IMG/VR virus record: IMGVR_UViG_3300042392_000392
Coordinates: 1-20,961 of that record
DNA from: a virus
Direction: 5' to 3' (one strand)
Length of the DNA stretch: 20,961 nucleotides
This document shows positions 5,399 through 10,859 of this stretch, in pieces; the stretch's first letter is position 1, and every line of letters begins with the position of its first letter. The notes beneath the pieces are model-generated. The model was not told the origin of the DNA and did no database searches. It was given only the letters and a program-made list of their open reading frames with translations. Made by a program: the position numbers and the translations under genes.

Positions 5399-6105
5399 CG
5401 ACGCAATTGGTTCGAGACTCCATGAAGCTGATGTCTGATGCTGGCGTAGATATTGTGGACATCAAGTGGTTCGACCTGACTGGAGCATTCTCAGAGCATA
5501 AACATGCCAACCTTGAGCCTGTGATGACGCATCGCCCACCATTTGACAAATGCTTTGTCACTTGGAGGGGAAAGACTCGCAGCCACCCGAGCTACGAGGT
5601 CTTGATGTTGGTAGCTGGGACAGAGCCAGACGAGGGCATCACTGTGTCAATGTGGAAGGGGCCAAGCGGTACAAGGTTACGCCCCATCCCCGCGATGTTT
5701 TACTTCATAGAGGATAACAATATCCGTTATGGCGCAGTCAGTGATGAAGAGCCTGTAGACAAGGAGTTGGCAGAGATCATGCTGGCGCAGATTGGGGTTT
5801 GGTACAGCGCCATGGATGAGCGCATTGAGGCTTACATTCCATCGGTCCGAGATACCTTCACAAATCGACGCAAGGTACAGCAGGGCAAGCTGCCGACCTA
5901 CGACTGGACAACGGTTTGGATTGAGCCAGCCAAGCCCCGCCAAGACCCCAAAGGGGGCACACACGCATCACCCCGCCTGCACGACCGCCGTGGTCATTTG
6001 AGGCGGCTTGCAAGCGGAAAGAATGTTTGGGTCAAGTCCTGCAAAGTGGGTGACGCCAGCAAAGGTGTGATATTTCACGACTACGCCATCAAGGAGAACG
6101 CATGA
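5395..6105 (+). CDS. Conserved phage protein with C-terminal RRGH motif
   Basis: A 236-residue protein starting at ATG 5395 (GAGGGAGA upstream, ATGA overlap); the in-frame ATG at 5365 would overlap the previous gene further. The first ~150 residues are globular with no motif I can name (DIVDIKWFDLTG, MTHRPPFDKCFVTW, LRPIPAMFYFIEDN). The end holds a compact motif, GGTHASPRLHDRRGHLRRL, followed by SGKNVWVKSCKVGDASKGVIFHDY. I recall this His/Arg-rich ending (HxxPRxHxRRGHxR...VxxxxVG) from many phage and mobile-element proteins, at the C-terminus of otherwise unlike proteins; its function is unknown. The motif's His and Arg residues could contact nucleic acid or form an active site. ATGA overlap with the next gene. 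Confidence 0.65.
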   Translation: MTTQLVRDSMKLMSDAGVDIVDIKWFDLTGAFSEHKHANLEPVMTHRPPFDKCFVTWRGKTRSHPSYEVLMLVAGTEPDEGITVSMWKGPSGTRLRPIPAMFYFIEDNNIRYGAVSDEEPVDKELAEIMLAQIGVWYSAMDERIEAYIPSVRDTFTNRRKVQQGKLPTYDWTTVWIEPAKPRQDPKGGTHASPRLHDRRGHLRRLASGKNVWVKSCKVGDASKGVIFHDYAIKENA

Positions 6106-6605
6106 CCAAAGACGAAGCACTCGACTTGGCGCTGGAGACGTTGAGATCAGCGGCAGGTGAACTATACAGAGTCACCTCGTACTGCGATACATATGACGCA
6201 CTTGCCAAAACAAACAATGCAATTATTGATATTCAGCAAGCCCGTTCAGCACCTGTGCAGAAACGCCCACAGAACTGCGGAACAGGCTATTGCAGTTGCG
6301 TTGAATGCGTGATGGAGCCAGCACCTGTGCAGGAGCCTATTGGCTACTTGTTCCAGCATGAAGAAAATGGACTGACTATGGTTTTCGATGTTCAGCAGGT
6401 TGAGTGGGGTTTTAAAAAGAACAACCCACGGCATCAAAAGATTGGCCCCGTCTACACCACCCCACCCGCAGCACAGCGGCAATGGGTTGGGCTGACGGAT
6501 GAGGAGATCGAAAAAGCCTGTGTTCCGCTTGGTGCGGCAATGCTGTCTTTTACAGAAGTCGCCCGAGCCATCGAAGCCAAATTAAGGAGCAAGAACAATG
6601 GATGA
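6102..6605 (+). CDS. Ea22-like modular repeat protein 1
   Basis: A 167-residue mosaic. The N-terminus (DEALDLALETLRSAAGELYR) is a helical segment. The middle is a Cys-rich insert (NCGTGYCSCVECVME) flanked by APVQ units, then EPIGYLFQHEENG..., closed by VYTTPPAAQ. The C-terminus RQWVGLTDEEIEKACVPLG...ARAIEAKLRSKN is a unit often seen at the end of such proteins. The EPVAW...PLYTTPP layout recalls the lambda ea22-type early proteins, whose function is unknown. Its APVQEP coding DNA is nearly identical to copies in the gene at 6693, including a 69-bp block. Joined to the previous gene by ATGA and overlapped by the small membrane-protein gene at 6598. Confidence 0.6.
   Translation: MTKDEALDLALETLRSAAGELYRVTSYCDTYDALAKTNNAIIDIQQARSAPVQKRPQNCGTGYCSCVECVMEPAPVQEPIGYLFQHEENGLTMVFDVQQVEWGFKKNNPRHQKIGPVYTTPPAAQRQWVGLTDEEIEKACVPLGAAMLSFTEVARAIEAKLRSKNNG
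6270..6338 (+). repeat. 69-bp duplicated block, copy A
   Basis: Encodes NCGTGYCSCVECVMEPAPVQ and matches the block at 6954-7022 at 63 of 69 positions by eye; the last 42 bases are identical. The two lie in different genes, so this is a recent duplication or gene-conversion tract. Confidence 0.8.
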
Positions 6606-6696
6606 ATGGACTTTAATTTTGTGTTTTCTGTCTGGGATGTTTGTTGGGCAACACATAACAATTTCATACATCCGAGCCAGAGGAGGAGCCAAATGA
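6598..6696 (+). CDS. 32-aa single-pass membrane protein
   Basis: A 32-codon ORF between the two repeat-protein genes. AAGGAG lies nine bases upstream of the ATG at 6598, and the TGA at 6694-6696 overlaps the next ATG as ATGA. The product starts MDEWTLILCFLSGMFVGQHI and ends with a basic tail (SYIRARGGAK), a classic short helix with positive charges at the C-terminal side, so the N-terminus probably faces out. It overlaps the end of the upstream gene by 8 bases. Function unknown; many phages encode such small membrane proteins (superinfection exclusion, lysis inhibition), but nothing here distinguishes these. Confidence 0.6.
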   Translation: MDEWTLILCFLSGMFVGQHITISYIRARGGAK

Positions 6697-7457
6697 GAGA
6701 CACGATAGACATGGCCCGTGAGGCTGGCTACGGCGAACACTTGTCGATGCTTCATGCGGTTGCGCTAAACCGCTTTGCTGAACTTGTTCGTGCTGATGAG
6801 CGTGCCCTTGCAGCACCTGTGCAGGAGCCTGTAGCAGAGTATCGCGGCGTTACCAATGATGGTCACTACATCATTAAGCCAATGCAGCCACTCAAAATCG
6901 GCGCACTGTTTTGCGCCACCCCACCCGCAGCACAGCCAGCACAAAAGAAACCGCAGAATTGCGGCACAAGCTATTGCTCATGCGTTGAATGCGTGATGGA
7001 GCCAGCACCTGTGCAGGAGCCTGTGGCGTGGCTTTATAAGGGTGATGCGGAGTTTGATGGTAAAGAATGGCGCGACAATATTCGTGTTACTACATCAAAG
7101 CAAGTTGCTGATTGGCAGGGGAAAGACATTCAACCCCTCTACACCACCCCACCCGCGCAGCCAGCGCCCGTGTGCATTGGATGGGATACCAAGGCCGACA
7201 CACCAATCATAGGGTACACCACCCCACCCACATCACCTGTGCAGGAGCCTGTGGCGTGGCTTGTTGAATTTGAAAACGGAGAACAAGAATTACATTTTGA
7301 CGAGCAATCGGTCGGTGAAATTCATACGCCCCTTTACACCACCCCACCCGCACAGCCAGCACCTGTGCAGGAATTGACCAACATTCAGCGCCACGAGCAA
7401 AACGTGGAGAAGTTTTTGGCAGCACGGCCAACACCTGTGCAGGAGAAGAACACATGA
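6693..7457 (+). CDS. Ea22-like modular repeat protein 2
   Basis: A 254-residue protein. I start it at ATG 6693, which has a strong AGGAGGAG site and the ATGA overlap, not at 6606 (out of the small gene's frame and without a ribosome site). After an N-terminal helix (TIDMAREAGYGEHLSMLHAV) come tandem modules: APVQEPVAEYRG...ATPPAAQ; a Cys-rich insert with NCGTSYCSCVECVME; APVQEPVAWLYKG...QPLYTTPPAQPAPV; SPVQEPVAWLVEF...TPLYTTPPAQPAPVQE; and an ending with PTPVQEKNT. Each module has a unique body between near-identical joints. The general EPVAW/PLYT pattern is known from phage ea22-like proteins of unknown function. The last repeat also provides the AGGAG ribosome site of the next gene. Confidence 0.6.
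   Translation: MRDTIDMAREAGYGEHLSMLHAVALNRFAELVRADERALAAPVQEPVAEYRGVTNDGHYIIKPMQPLKIGALFCATPPAAQPAQKKPQNCGTSYCSCVECVMEPAPVQEPVAWLYKGDAEFDGKEWRDNIRVTTSKQVADWQGKDIQPLYTTPPAQPAPVCIGWDTKADTPIIGYTTPPTSPVQEPVAWLVEFENGEQELHFDEQSVGEIHTPLYTTPPAQPAPVQELTNIQRHEQNVEKFLAARPTPVQEKNT
6954..7022 (+). repeat. 69-bp duplicated block, copy B
   Basis: Second copy of the block at 6270-6338, here inside the gene at 6693. Six mismatches, all in the first 27 bases; the remaining 42 bases are identical to copy A. Confidence 0.8.
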
Positions 7458-7642
7458 AAAAAGAAATTAAAGCATGGGCCATCAAGTTGAGAAAACGTAA
7501 TTTTTACCAAAATGTTGACGGCCATCTGTTTCTTTACTCAACCAAAAGCAATGCATCAACAGTGGCAATGAGGATCAGACACTGGGAAGAGATAAGCGCA
7601 GAGCCTGTCCGAGTCAGAGTCCGTATTGAAGAGATCGTATGA
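7454..7642 (+). CDS. 62-aa basic hypothetical protein
   Basis: A 62-residue basic protein (KAWAIKLRKRNFYQNVDGHL, then STKSNASTVAMRIRHWEEIS, ending EPVRVRVRIEEIV). It looks like an alpha/beta mini-domain with a C-terminal strand and is familiar as a small conserved phage protein, but no function is known. The ATG at 7454 forms an ATGA overlap with the repeat-protein gene; its AGGAG site (7441-7445) is part of the final CACCTGTGCAGGAG repeat. ATGA overlap also with the next gene at 7639-7642. Confidence 0.65.
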   Translation: MKKEIKAWAIKLRKRNFYQNVDGHLFLYSTKSNASTVAMRIRHWEEISAEPVRVRVRIEEIV

Positions 7643-8130
7643 AAAAGAAAAGTAAATACAAACCCCGTGGTGTTCGTTTTGACAACTTGTCTTGGATCGT
7701 TGCTGGATTTAAAAAAGTAGGTACTCTTCCTACTGCTGGTGTAGCACTCAAACTGAAGAACCATGAAGCCCTTGATTCAATCTTAATGGGCCAAGGAACA
7801 AGATCACACGTTGATGTGCTGATTGCTGCTGTCAACATGAGTGAAGCATTTATCTGTGTAAGAGATGAGTTAGGTTTAGATTGGAAAACAGAGATTAAAG
7901 CAGCCCAGGATGCTATTTACACAATGAGTAAACGAGGCTTTGAGAAAAACAGCTTTGTCTTTACTGGCCCAGAGATGAAAGCCGTAAAGCTAGTTATGGA
8001 TTTGCATGATGCACAGCTAGATGATTGCACTGTCCGAGAAATGGAGCAAGCCCTGTTCATTGTTGAAGAACATATCAGGATGAAGAAGGCTAGACCAATC
8101 ATCAAACAGGAAGAAGTAAATGAAGCGTGA
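7639..8130 (+). CDS. 163-aa conserved phage hypothetical protein
   Basis: A 163-residue helical protein with a basic start (KKKSKYKPRGVRFDNLSWIV), LKLKNHEALDSILMGQGTR, a long helix VLIAAVNMSEAFICVRDELG, and FTGPEMKAVKLVMDLHDAQL near the end. I recognise the KSKYKPR start and the NHEAL...GxxTR block as a recurring proteobacterial phage protein near replication genes, without a known role. It contains no catalytic motif that I can see. ATGA overlap with the gene before; the methyltransferase gene starts 11 bases before its stop, so the two are probably coupled. Confidence 0.6.
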   Translation: MKKKSKYKPRGVRFDNLSWIVAGFKKVGTLPTAGVALKLKNHEALDSILMGQGTRSHVDVLIAAVNMSEAFICVRDELGLDWKTEIKAAQDAIYTMSKRGFEKNSFVFTGPEMKAVKLVMDLHDAQLDDCTVREMEQALFIVEEHIRMKKARPIIKQEEVNEA

Positions 8131-8635
8131 ACTATTAATTGGCTGTGGCTCATATCACACCAAACTGATGGCATCTGATGGAACTAACGAGTGGTCCAGC
8201 TTAACAACCTTGGACTACAACGCAGACCACAAACCAGATGTGTGCTGGGACTTGATGAACCTGCCATTGCCTTTTGGTGATGGAGAGTTTGATGAAATCC
8301 ATGCCTATGAAGTGCTGGAGCATCTTGGCCAACAAGGTGACTACAAACTGTTCTTTGCTCAGTTCTCAGAATTCTGGCGACTGCTTAAACCAAACGGTCA
8401 TTTCCTTGCGACTTGCCCATCAAGAAACTCAGTGTGGGCTTTGGGTGACCCAAGCCATACAAGGATCATGCAGCTAGAGCAACTGGTATTTTTATCTCAA
8501 GCTGAGTACAAGAGGCAAGTAGGCAAAACACCTATGTCTGATTTTCGCAACATTTATAAGGCAGACTTTGAAACTGTCTACCAAGAAGACGATGGAGAGA
8601 TCATCAGGTTTGTGCTGAAAGCTATAAAGAATTGA
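8120..8635 (+). CDS. SAM-dependent methyltransferase (class I)
   Basis: A 171-residue class I (Rossmann) methyltransferase. LLIGCGS (5-11) is the glycine-rich SAM loop; LDYNADHKPDVCWDLMNLPL carries the acidic residue after strand 2 and the second Asp; FGDGEFDEIHAYEVLEHLGQ is the post-motif-II region typical of Methyltransf_11-type enzymes; WRLLKPNGHFLATCPS is the late conserved strand. No DPPY/NPPY motif is present, so a DNA adenine or N4-cytosine methylase is unlikely. The acceptor is unknown; such phage enzymes may modify a small molecule, sugar or protein. AGGAAGT lies upstream of the ATG, which overlaps the previous gene by 11 bases. Confidence 0.8.
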   Translation: MKRELLIGCGSYHTKLMASDGTNEWSSLTTLDYNADHKPDVCWDLMNLPLPFGDGEFDEIHAYEVLEHLGQQGDYKLFFAQFSEFWRLLKPNGHFLATCPSRNSVWALGDPSHTRIMQLEQLVFLSQAEYKRQVGKTPMSDFRNIYKADFETVYQEDDGEIIRFVLKAIKN

Positions 8636-8645
8636 TTTTGTAGCT

Positions 8646-8651
8646 TATAAT
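8646..8651 (+). promoter_or_regulatory. -10 box giving a possibly leaderless transcript
   Basis: A consensus TATAAT ends 7 bases before the ATG at 8659, so transcription would start at or next to the start codon. No ribosome site precedes that ATG. No good -35 is found at 16-18 bases. Confidence 0.35.
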
Positions 8652-8658
8652 TCAAGCC

Positions 8659-8991
8659 ATGAAACAACGTGGCGGCACAAGAAAAGGCGCTGGTCGAAAG
8701 AAGATCAGTGAGGAGGGCAGGACTATCCGAGCAAGGGTAGCCCCTGTCCACGAACAAGCATTGATGCTGGCAGGGAACGGTTCTTTGTCAGAAGGCATTC
8801 GTAGATTAGCTGAGAAGCACTGGAGACTGATTCATGGAGAGCCAGATAAACCCAAACAAAGCCATTCAGTATTTGATAGATACCGCACCCTTGTACGCCC
8901 AAGCGAAAGCAAACCGAATGTACCTGGAGGAAATGCGGAAGTCGGTCAAAGCAAAGCTGATGAAGGGTTGCCAAGAGTCAGTGCTGGGTAA
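8659..8991 (+). CDS. Small basic GGxRKGAGR protein, putative DNA-binding
   Basis: A 110-residue ORF. The start MKQRGGTRKGAGRKKISEEG is a well-known N-terminus of short phage/plasmid proteins, usually followed by a ribbon-helix-helix or HTH-like part; here that part is TIRARVAPVHEQALMLAGNGSLSEGIRRLAEKHW, which fits ribbon-helix-helix (strand RARV, then two helices). The C-terminal 50 residues (HSVFDRYRTLVRPSESKPN...) overlap another real gene in a different frame and look like low-quality sequence. The likely function is DNA binding, possibly local regulation. No ribosome site precedes the ATG; translation could be leaderless from the TATAAT at 8646. Confidence 0.6.
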   Translation: MKQRGGTRKGAGRKKISEEGRTIRARVAPVHEQALMLAGNGSLSEGIRRLAEKHWRLIHGEPDKPKQSHSVFDRYRTLVRPSESKPNVPGGNAEVGQSKADEGLPRVSAG

Positions 8992-9166
8992 GCAAGAGAT
9001 CTACGCCTATGCTCACCCTGACTACATAGAGATCCTTGAGGGCATCAAGGTGTCTGTTGAGCAAGAAGAGAACTACCGCTGGATGATGACTGCTGCCCAA
9101 GCCAGGATTGAGGTGTGGAAAACCACTCAATATTCAGCCCGTATGGAAGTTAGAGCTACCCAATGA
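8834..9166 (+). CDS. 110-aa hypothetical protein
   Basis: A 110-residue helical protein: INPNKAIQYLIDTAPLYAQA, then KANRMYLEEMRKSVKAKLMK, KQEIYAYAHPDYIEILEGIK, VEQEENYRWMMTAAQARIEV. The pattern (charged helix, YAYAHPDY, W near the end) is typical of a conserved phage protein found near HNH or RusA genes; its function is unknown. GGAG is 8 bases upstream of the ATG. It overlaps the previous gene by 158 bases in another frame, which is unusually long. The stop overlaps the HNH gene start as ATGA. Confidence 0.65.
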   Translation: MESQINPNKAIQYLIDTAPLYAQAKANRMYLEEMRKSVKAKLMKGCQESVLGKQEIYAYAHPDYIEILEGIKVSVEQEENYRWMMTAAQARIEVWKTTQYSARMEVRATQ

Positions 9167-9426
9167 ACAACAAGTTAAACAAAGAAGAGCGCATCCATTT
9201 GGCAAACATCAAGCAGCTACCCTGCTCAGTATGTGACGCACCTGGACCCAGTGAAGCCCATCACTATAAACAAGGGCTTCAATATACCTGTATTGCATTA
9301 TGTGTTGAATGCCATAGAGGTCCAATATTAGGATGGCATGGTCAAAAGAGAATGTGGGCTATTAAGAAAATGGATGAAATTGACGCATTAAATAATACTT
9401 ATAAAAACCTATTCAAAATCATCTGA
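9163..9426 (+). CDS. HNH/Ref-like small zinc nuclease
   Basis: An 87-residue protein with two zinc-type cysteine pairs framing a His motif: CSVCDAPGPSEAHHYKQG (Cys21, Cys24, His33-His34) and ALCVECHRG (Cys47, Cys50, His51), followed by GWHGQKRMWAIKKM. This is the layout of the small phage HNH proteins related to P1 Ref (RecA-dependent nuclease) and DUF968. Such enzymes cut DNA in recombination, or help terminase cut at packaging starts. Which applies here is unknown. It is the last gene of the rightward early operon; the terminase genes lie 2.2 kb downstream, separated by the counter-oriented cassette. Confidence 0.75.
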   Translation: MNNKLNKEERIHLANIKQLPCSVCDAPGPSEAHHYKQGLQYTCIALCVECHRGPILGWHGQKRMWAIKKMDEIDALNNTYKNLFKII

Positions 9427-9491
9427 ATTTAAAAGCATATTGGAATATCAAAAGTTTCAAAAACTTTGAGTTTCTAAAAATTGGTTAAATC

Positions 9492-9530
9492 GTGTTTGTA
9501 AAAAGTAAATGCGACTTTTTTTAAAAACAC
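9492..9530. terminator. AT-rich inverted repeat, possible terminator
   Basis: GTGTTT (9492-9497) pairs with AAACAC (9525-9530), and AAAAAGT (9500-9506) pairs with ACTTTTT (9514-9520) around the loop AAATGCG. It lies 66 bases after the HNH gene. The stem is AT-rich and followed by mixed sequence, so termination would be weak. Confidence 0.35.
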
Positions 9531-9548
9531 CCTGTTTTGATCCCCCGA

Positions 9549-9565
9549 TTAGGGTTTACCCTTAG
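9549..9565. promoter_or_regulatory. Operator-like dyad, copy 2
   Basis: TTAGGGTTTACCCTTAG contains the full GGGTTTACCC core. It is the only copy not near a gene start; it lies between two converging operons. Confidence 0.6.
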
Positions 9566-9621
9566 TTTTGCGGAGTGGGCGCTCACTTCACCTGAAAACC
9601 CAGCAGCGCATGAGACACTAG

Positions 9622-9643
9622 CGACAATGCCCCGACAATGCCC
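9622..9643 (+). repeat. 11-bp perfect tandem repeat
   Basis: CGACAATGCCC occurs twice without a gap (9622-9632 and 9633-9643), immediately upstream of a bidirectional hairpin. Confidence 0.8.
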
Positions 9644-9645
9644 TT

Positions 9646-9670
9646 AAAAAGCCCTTGTAGGCCTCTTTTT
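9646..9670. terminator. Possible bidirectional terminator
   Basis: AAAAA-GCC, a CTTGTA loop, GGC, a CTC bulge and TTTTT form a short hairpin bounded by A- and T-runs, so each strand has a stem followed by Ts. It suits a gap between converging operons. The GC stem is only 3 bp. Confidence 0.4.
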
Positions 9671-9768
9671 GTGCTGGTGCATACCTACTATGCCAAAACC
9701 CAGAAAATCGATTGTAGGTCCGTTAAATCGATGCGCTTGGAGTGAGTGCTTACTAACTTAACAACCCC

Positions 9769-9791
9769 AAAAAAACCCCAGCGAACCGGGG
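9769..9791 (-). terminator. Rho-independent terminator of the leftward cassette
   Basis: On the minus strand CCCC(9791-9788)-GGTTCGCT-GGGG(9779-9776) is followed by seven Ts (9775-9769). It begins 19 bases after the stop of the 56-aa gene and is correctly oriented to end the counter-oriented cassette. Confidence 0.75.
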
Positions 9792-9809
9792 AGTCTTTGA
9801 GCTTGTCAG

Positions 9810-9980
9810 TTATGCCATGGGCCAAAAGTCCTTTTTATCAATGGTCACCCAGCAACATGGGGGGTCATCGAATCGAATGCTGCAAAGCAAGTTAGACCCT
9901 TTGACCCTTTGAATGATGTACATCGGGGAATTGTCGTTTGTCAGGTCAACCCCGAAAGAACCCTTTTTTGCTTCATGCAT
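9810..9980 (-). CDS. 56-aa hypothetical protein
   Basis: A 56-residue protein starting at ATG 9980, with AGGGG six bases upstream; the start overlaps the end of the DUF7227-like gene by 8 bases. It begins MHEAKKGSFGVDLTNDNSPM, continues YIIQRVKGSNLLCSIRFDD and ends PPCCWVTIDKKDFWPMA, a compact beta-rich mini-protein with a Cys-Cys pair. Family and function are unknown. The coupling, good ribosome site and a terminator 19 bases beyond the stop make a real gene likely. It contains the tandem GACCCTTT-GACCCTTT on the plus strand (about 9895-9910). Confidence 0.6.
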   Translation of the reverse strand: MHEAKKGSFGVDLTNDNSPMYIIQRVKGSNLLCSIRFDDPPCCWVTIDKKDFWPMA

Positions 9981-10740
9981 AGTGAACCCCTAAGATCTGG
10001 GTGAACCCTGATGTATCTTTTTTGGCTTTCCCTTTGGCGTACAAAGCCACTACAACCCGCTTGGGTTCGATATGCCTTACATCCGTATTGTCTCCATCGA
10101 TCACACTCCATCCCCTAAAACTGACAGGGATATCCTGCTGTTTTTGGAAAACGACAGCAACCCGTGAATTATTCGGGTTCTGCAACCCTTTGATAGTGAT
10201 GGGCTTTGGAGTGATAGCGGAAAACGAATAGGTCAAATCATAGTTATCGGCTGTTTTTCCTGTCAGATTCCTGCCTGGATGTTTTGTATAGTCATAAAAC
10301 TGTACATCAGGGAATAACTGAAACAGGTTTTTGCCATCATGCACAATCAAATTCTCATAAGGGATGTCTGATGTCCCATTAGGTCTAACCAAAGGGTTAA
10401 AACCCTGTTTTTTGGCTTTTCTTTCAATAGACCAAACATCAGCAGCAAGTGACAGCAAAAAGGCCTGTTGATTGTCATAGTAAAACCGGGTTTTGCTGAT
10501 GCGCGCCTGTTGTACAGAATTGAAAGCCCCTCTACCTGCTGACTCCAAACAACCAAACATACAACCCGCTGATCGGGCCATAGAGCAAATTTTGTGATCG
10601 GGTTTAAGGTAGACGATTCCTGTTAAGTAACCGATCTTTTCACCTTTGATTGTCTTAGCTGATGATTCACCCAGGATGGTTTTGTAAGGCAAGCCTAATG
10701 ATGCCAGGATGGTTTTGTACGGGTTTTTCATGTTGTTCAT
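9973..10740 (-). CDS. DUF7227-like phage protein with cysteine cluster
   Basis: A 255-residue protein. The recognisable block is KGEKIGYLTGIVYLKPDHKI, then ICSMARSAGCMFGCLESAGRGAF, NSVQQARISKTRFYY and a helix AFLLSLAADVWSIERKAKKQG; this is the pattern I recall for the phage family DUF7227. Cys52, Cys60 and Cys64 (CX7CX3C) next to an invariant-looking AGRG could hold an iron-sulphur cluster or zinc. Later parts are VQFYDYTKHPGRNLTGKTAD and a Gly/Lys-rich end with VVVALYAKGKAKK. The biochemical role is unknown. The N-terminus carries an 11-residue tandem duplication (PYKTIL...PYKTIL). Start could be ATG 10740 or 10731; neither has a clear ribosome site. It is the main gene of the leftward cassette. 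Confidence 0.65.
   Translation of the reverse strand: MNNMKNPYKTILASLGLPYKTILGESSAKTIKGEKIGYLTGIVYLKPDHKICSMARSAGCMFGCLESAGRGAFNSVQQARISKTRFYYDNQQAFLLSLAADVWSIERKAKKQGFNPLVRPNGTSDIPYENLIVHDGKNLFQLFPDVQFYDYTKHPGRNLTGKTADNYDLTYSFSAITPKPITIKGLQNPNNSRVAVVFQKQQDIPVSFRGWSVIDGDNTDVRHIEPKRVVVALYAKGKAKKDTSGFTQILGVHYA
10671..10719 (-). repeat. 16-bp direct repeat at the start of the DUF7227-like gene
   Basis: CCAGGATGGTTTTGTA occurs at 10671-10686 and 10704-10719, spaced 33 bp apart, exactly 11 codons. It encodes the doubled PYKTIL near the N-terminus and looks like a recent in-frame tandem duplication. Confidence 0.8.
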
Positions 10741-10763
10741 TTCGTGAATATATTAAAAAATGA

Positions 10764-10859
10764 TTACTTTACAAGAATGTCAAAGTAAGAGAGGGCCAAA
10801 ACGCAAAGGATCAAGCCCAATGCAATGGCCGTGAGGATATCTTTGATCTTGTCATTCAT
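10764..10859 (-). CDS. 31-aa single-pass membrane protein
   Basis: A 31-residue protein, missed by usual length cutoffs. AGGAGA lies 7 bases upstream of the ATG at 10859, and its start overlaps the stop of the preceding gene by 8 bases. The charged N-terminus (MNDKIKD) is followed by an uninterrupted hydrophobic helix of about 20 residues (ILTAIALGLILCVLALSYF) and a short DILVK tail. This is a typical small phage inner-membrane protein. Role unknown; membrane takeover or exclusion functions are possible. Confidence 0.65.
   Translation of the reverse strand: MNDKIKDILTAIALGLILCVLALSYFDILVK

Larger units (their letters stand above)
6249..7440 (+). repeat. Interspersed palindromic repeat family (CACCTGTGC core)
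   Basis: Seven copies of CACCTGTGC-AG occur near 6249, 6321, 6813, 7005, 7233, 7359 and 7431; four continue as GAGCCT. GCAC-CT-GTGC and the overlapping CAGG-AG-CCTG are both dyads. A second repeat, CACCCCACCC in the context ACACCACCCCACCCGC, closes modules near 6455, 6917, 7140, 7217 and 7336. Unique cassettes of roughly 40-190 bp lie between them. Nucleotide identity is higher than the protein sequence requires. Confidence 0.75.
9427..9809. other. Non-coding convergent intergenic region
   Basis: These 383 bases separate the end of the rightward early operon from the end of the leftward cassette. They hold several inverted repeats, one operator-like dyad, an 11-bp tandem repeat, two copies of AAATCGAT 21 bases apart (9705 and 9726) and a minus-strand terminator. 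I find no supported ORF in it. A replication or recombination site is possible but not demonstrated. Confidence 0.6.

Noticed and set aside
6606-6692. Longer N-terminus for the second repeat protein, from 6606
   Set aside because: That stretch is the out-of-frame reading of the small membrane-protein gene; the strong AGGAGGAG site supports the start at 6693.
6249-7440. CRISPR array
   Set aside because: The repeats are inside coding genes, spacing is irregular and the intervening DNA encodes protein modules; no cas genes are present.
9983-10008. GTGAACCCCTAAG near the end of the DUF7227-like gene as another operator copy
   Set aside because: It lacks the GTTTAC core, is coding, and its dyad symmetry is poor.
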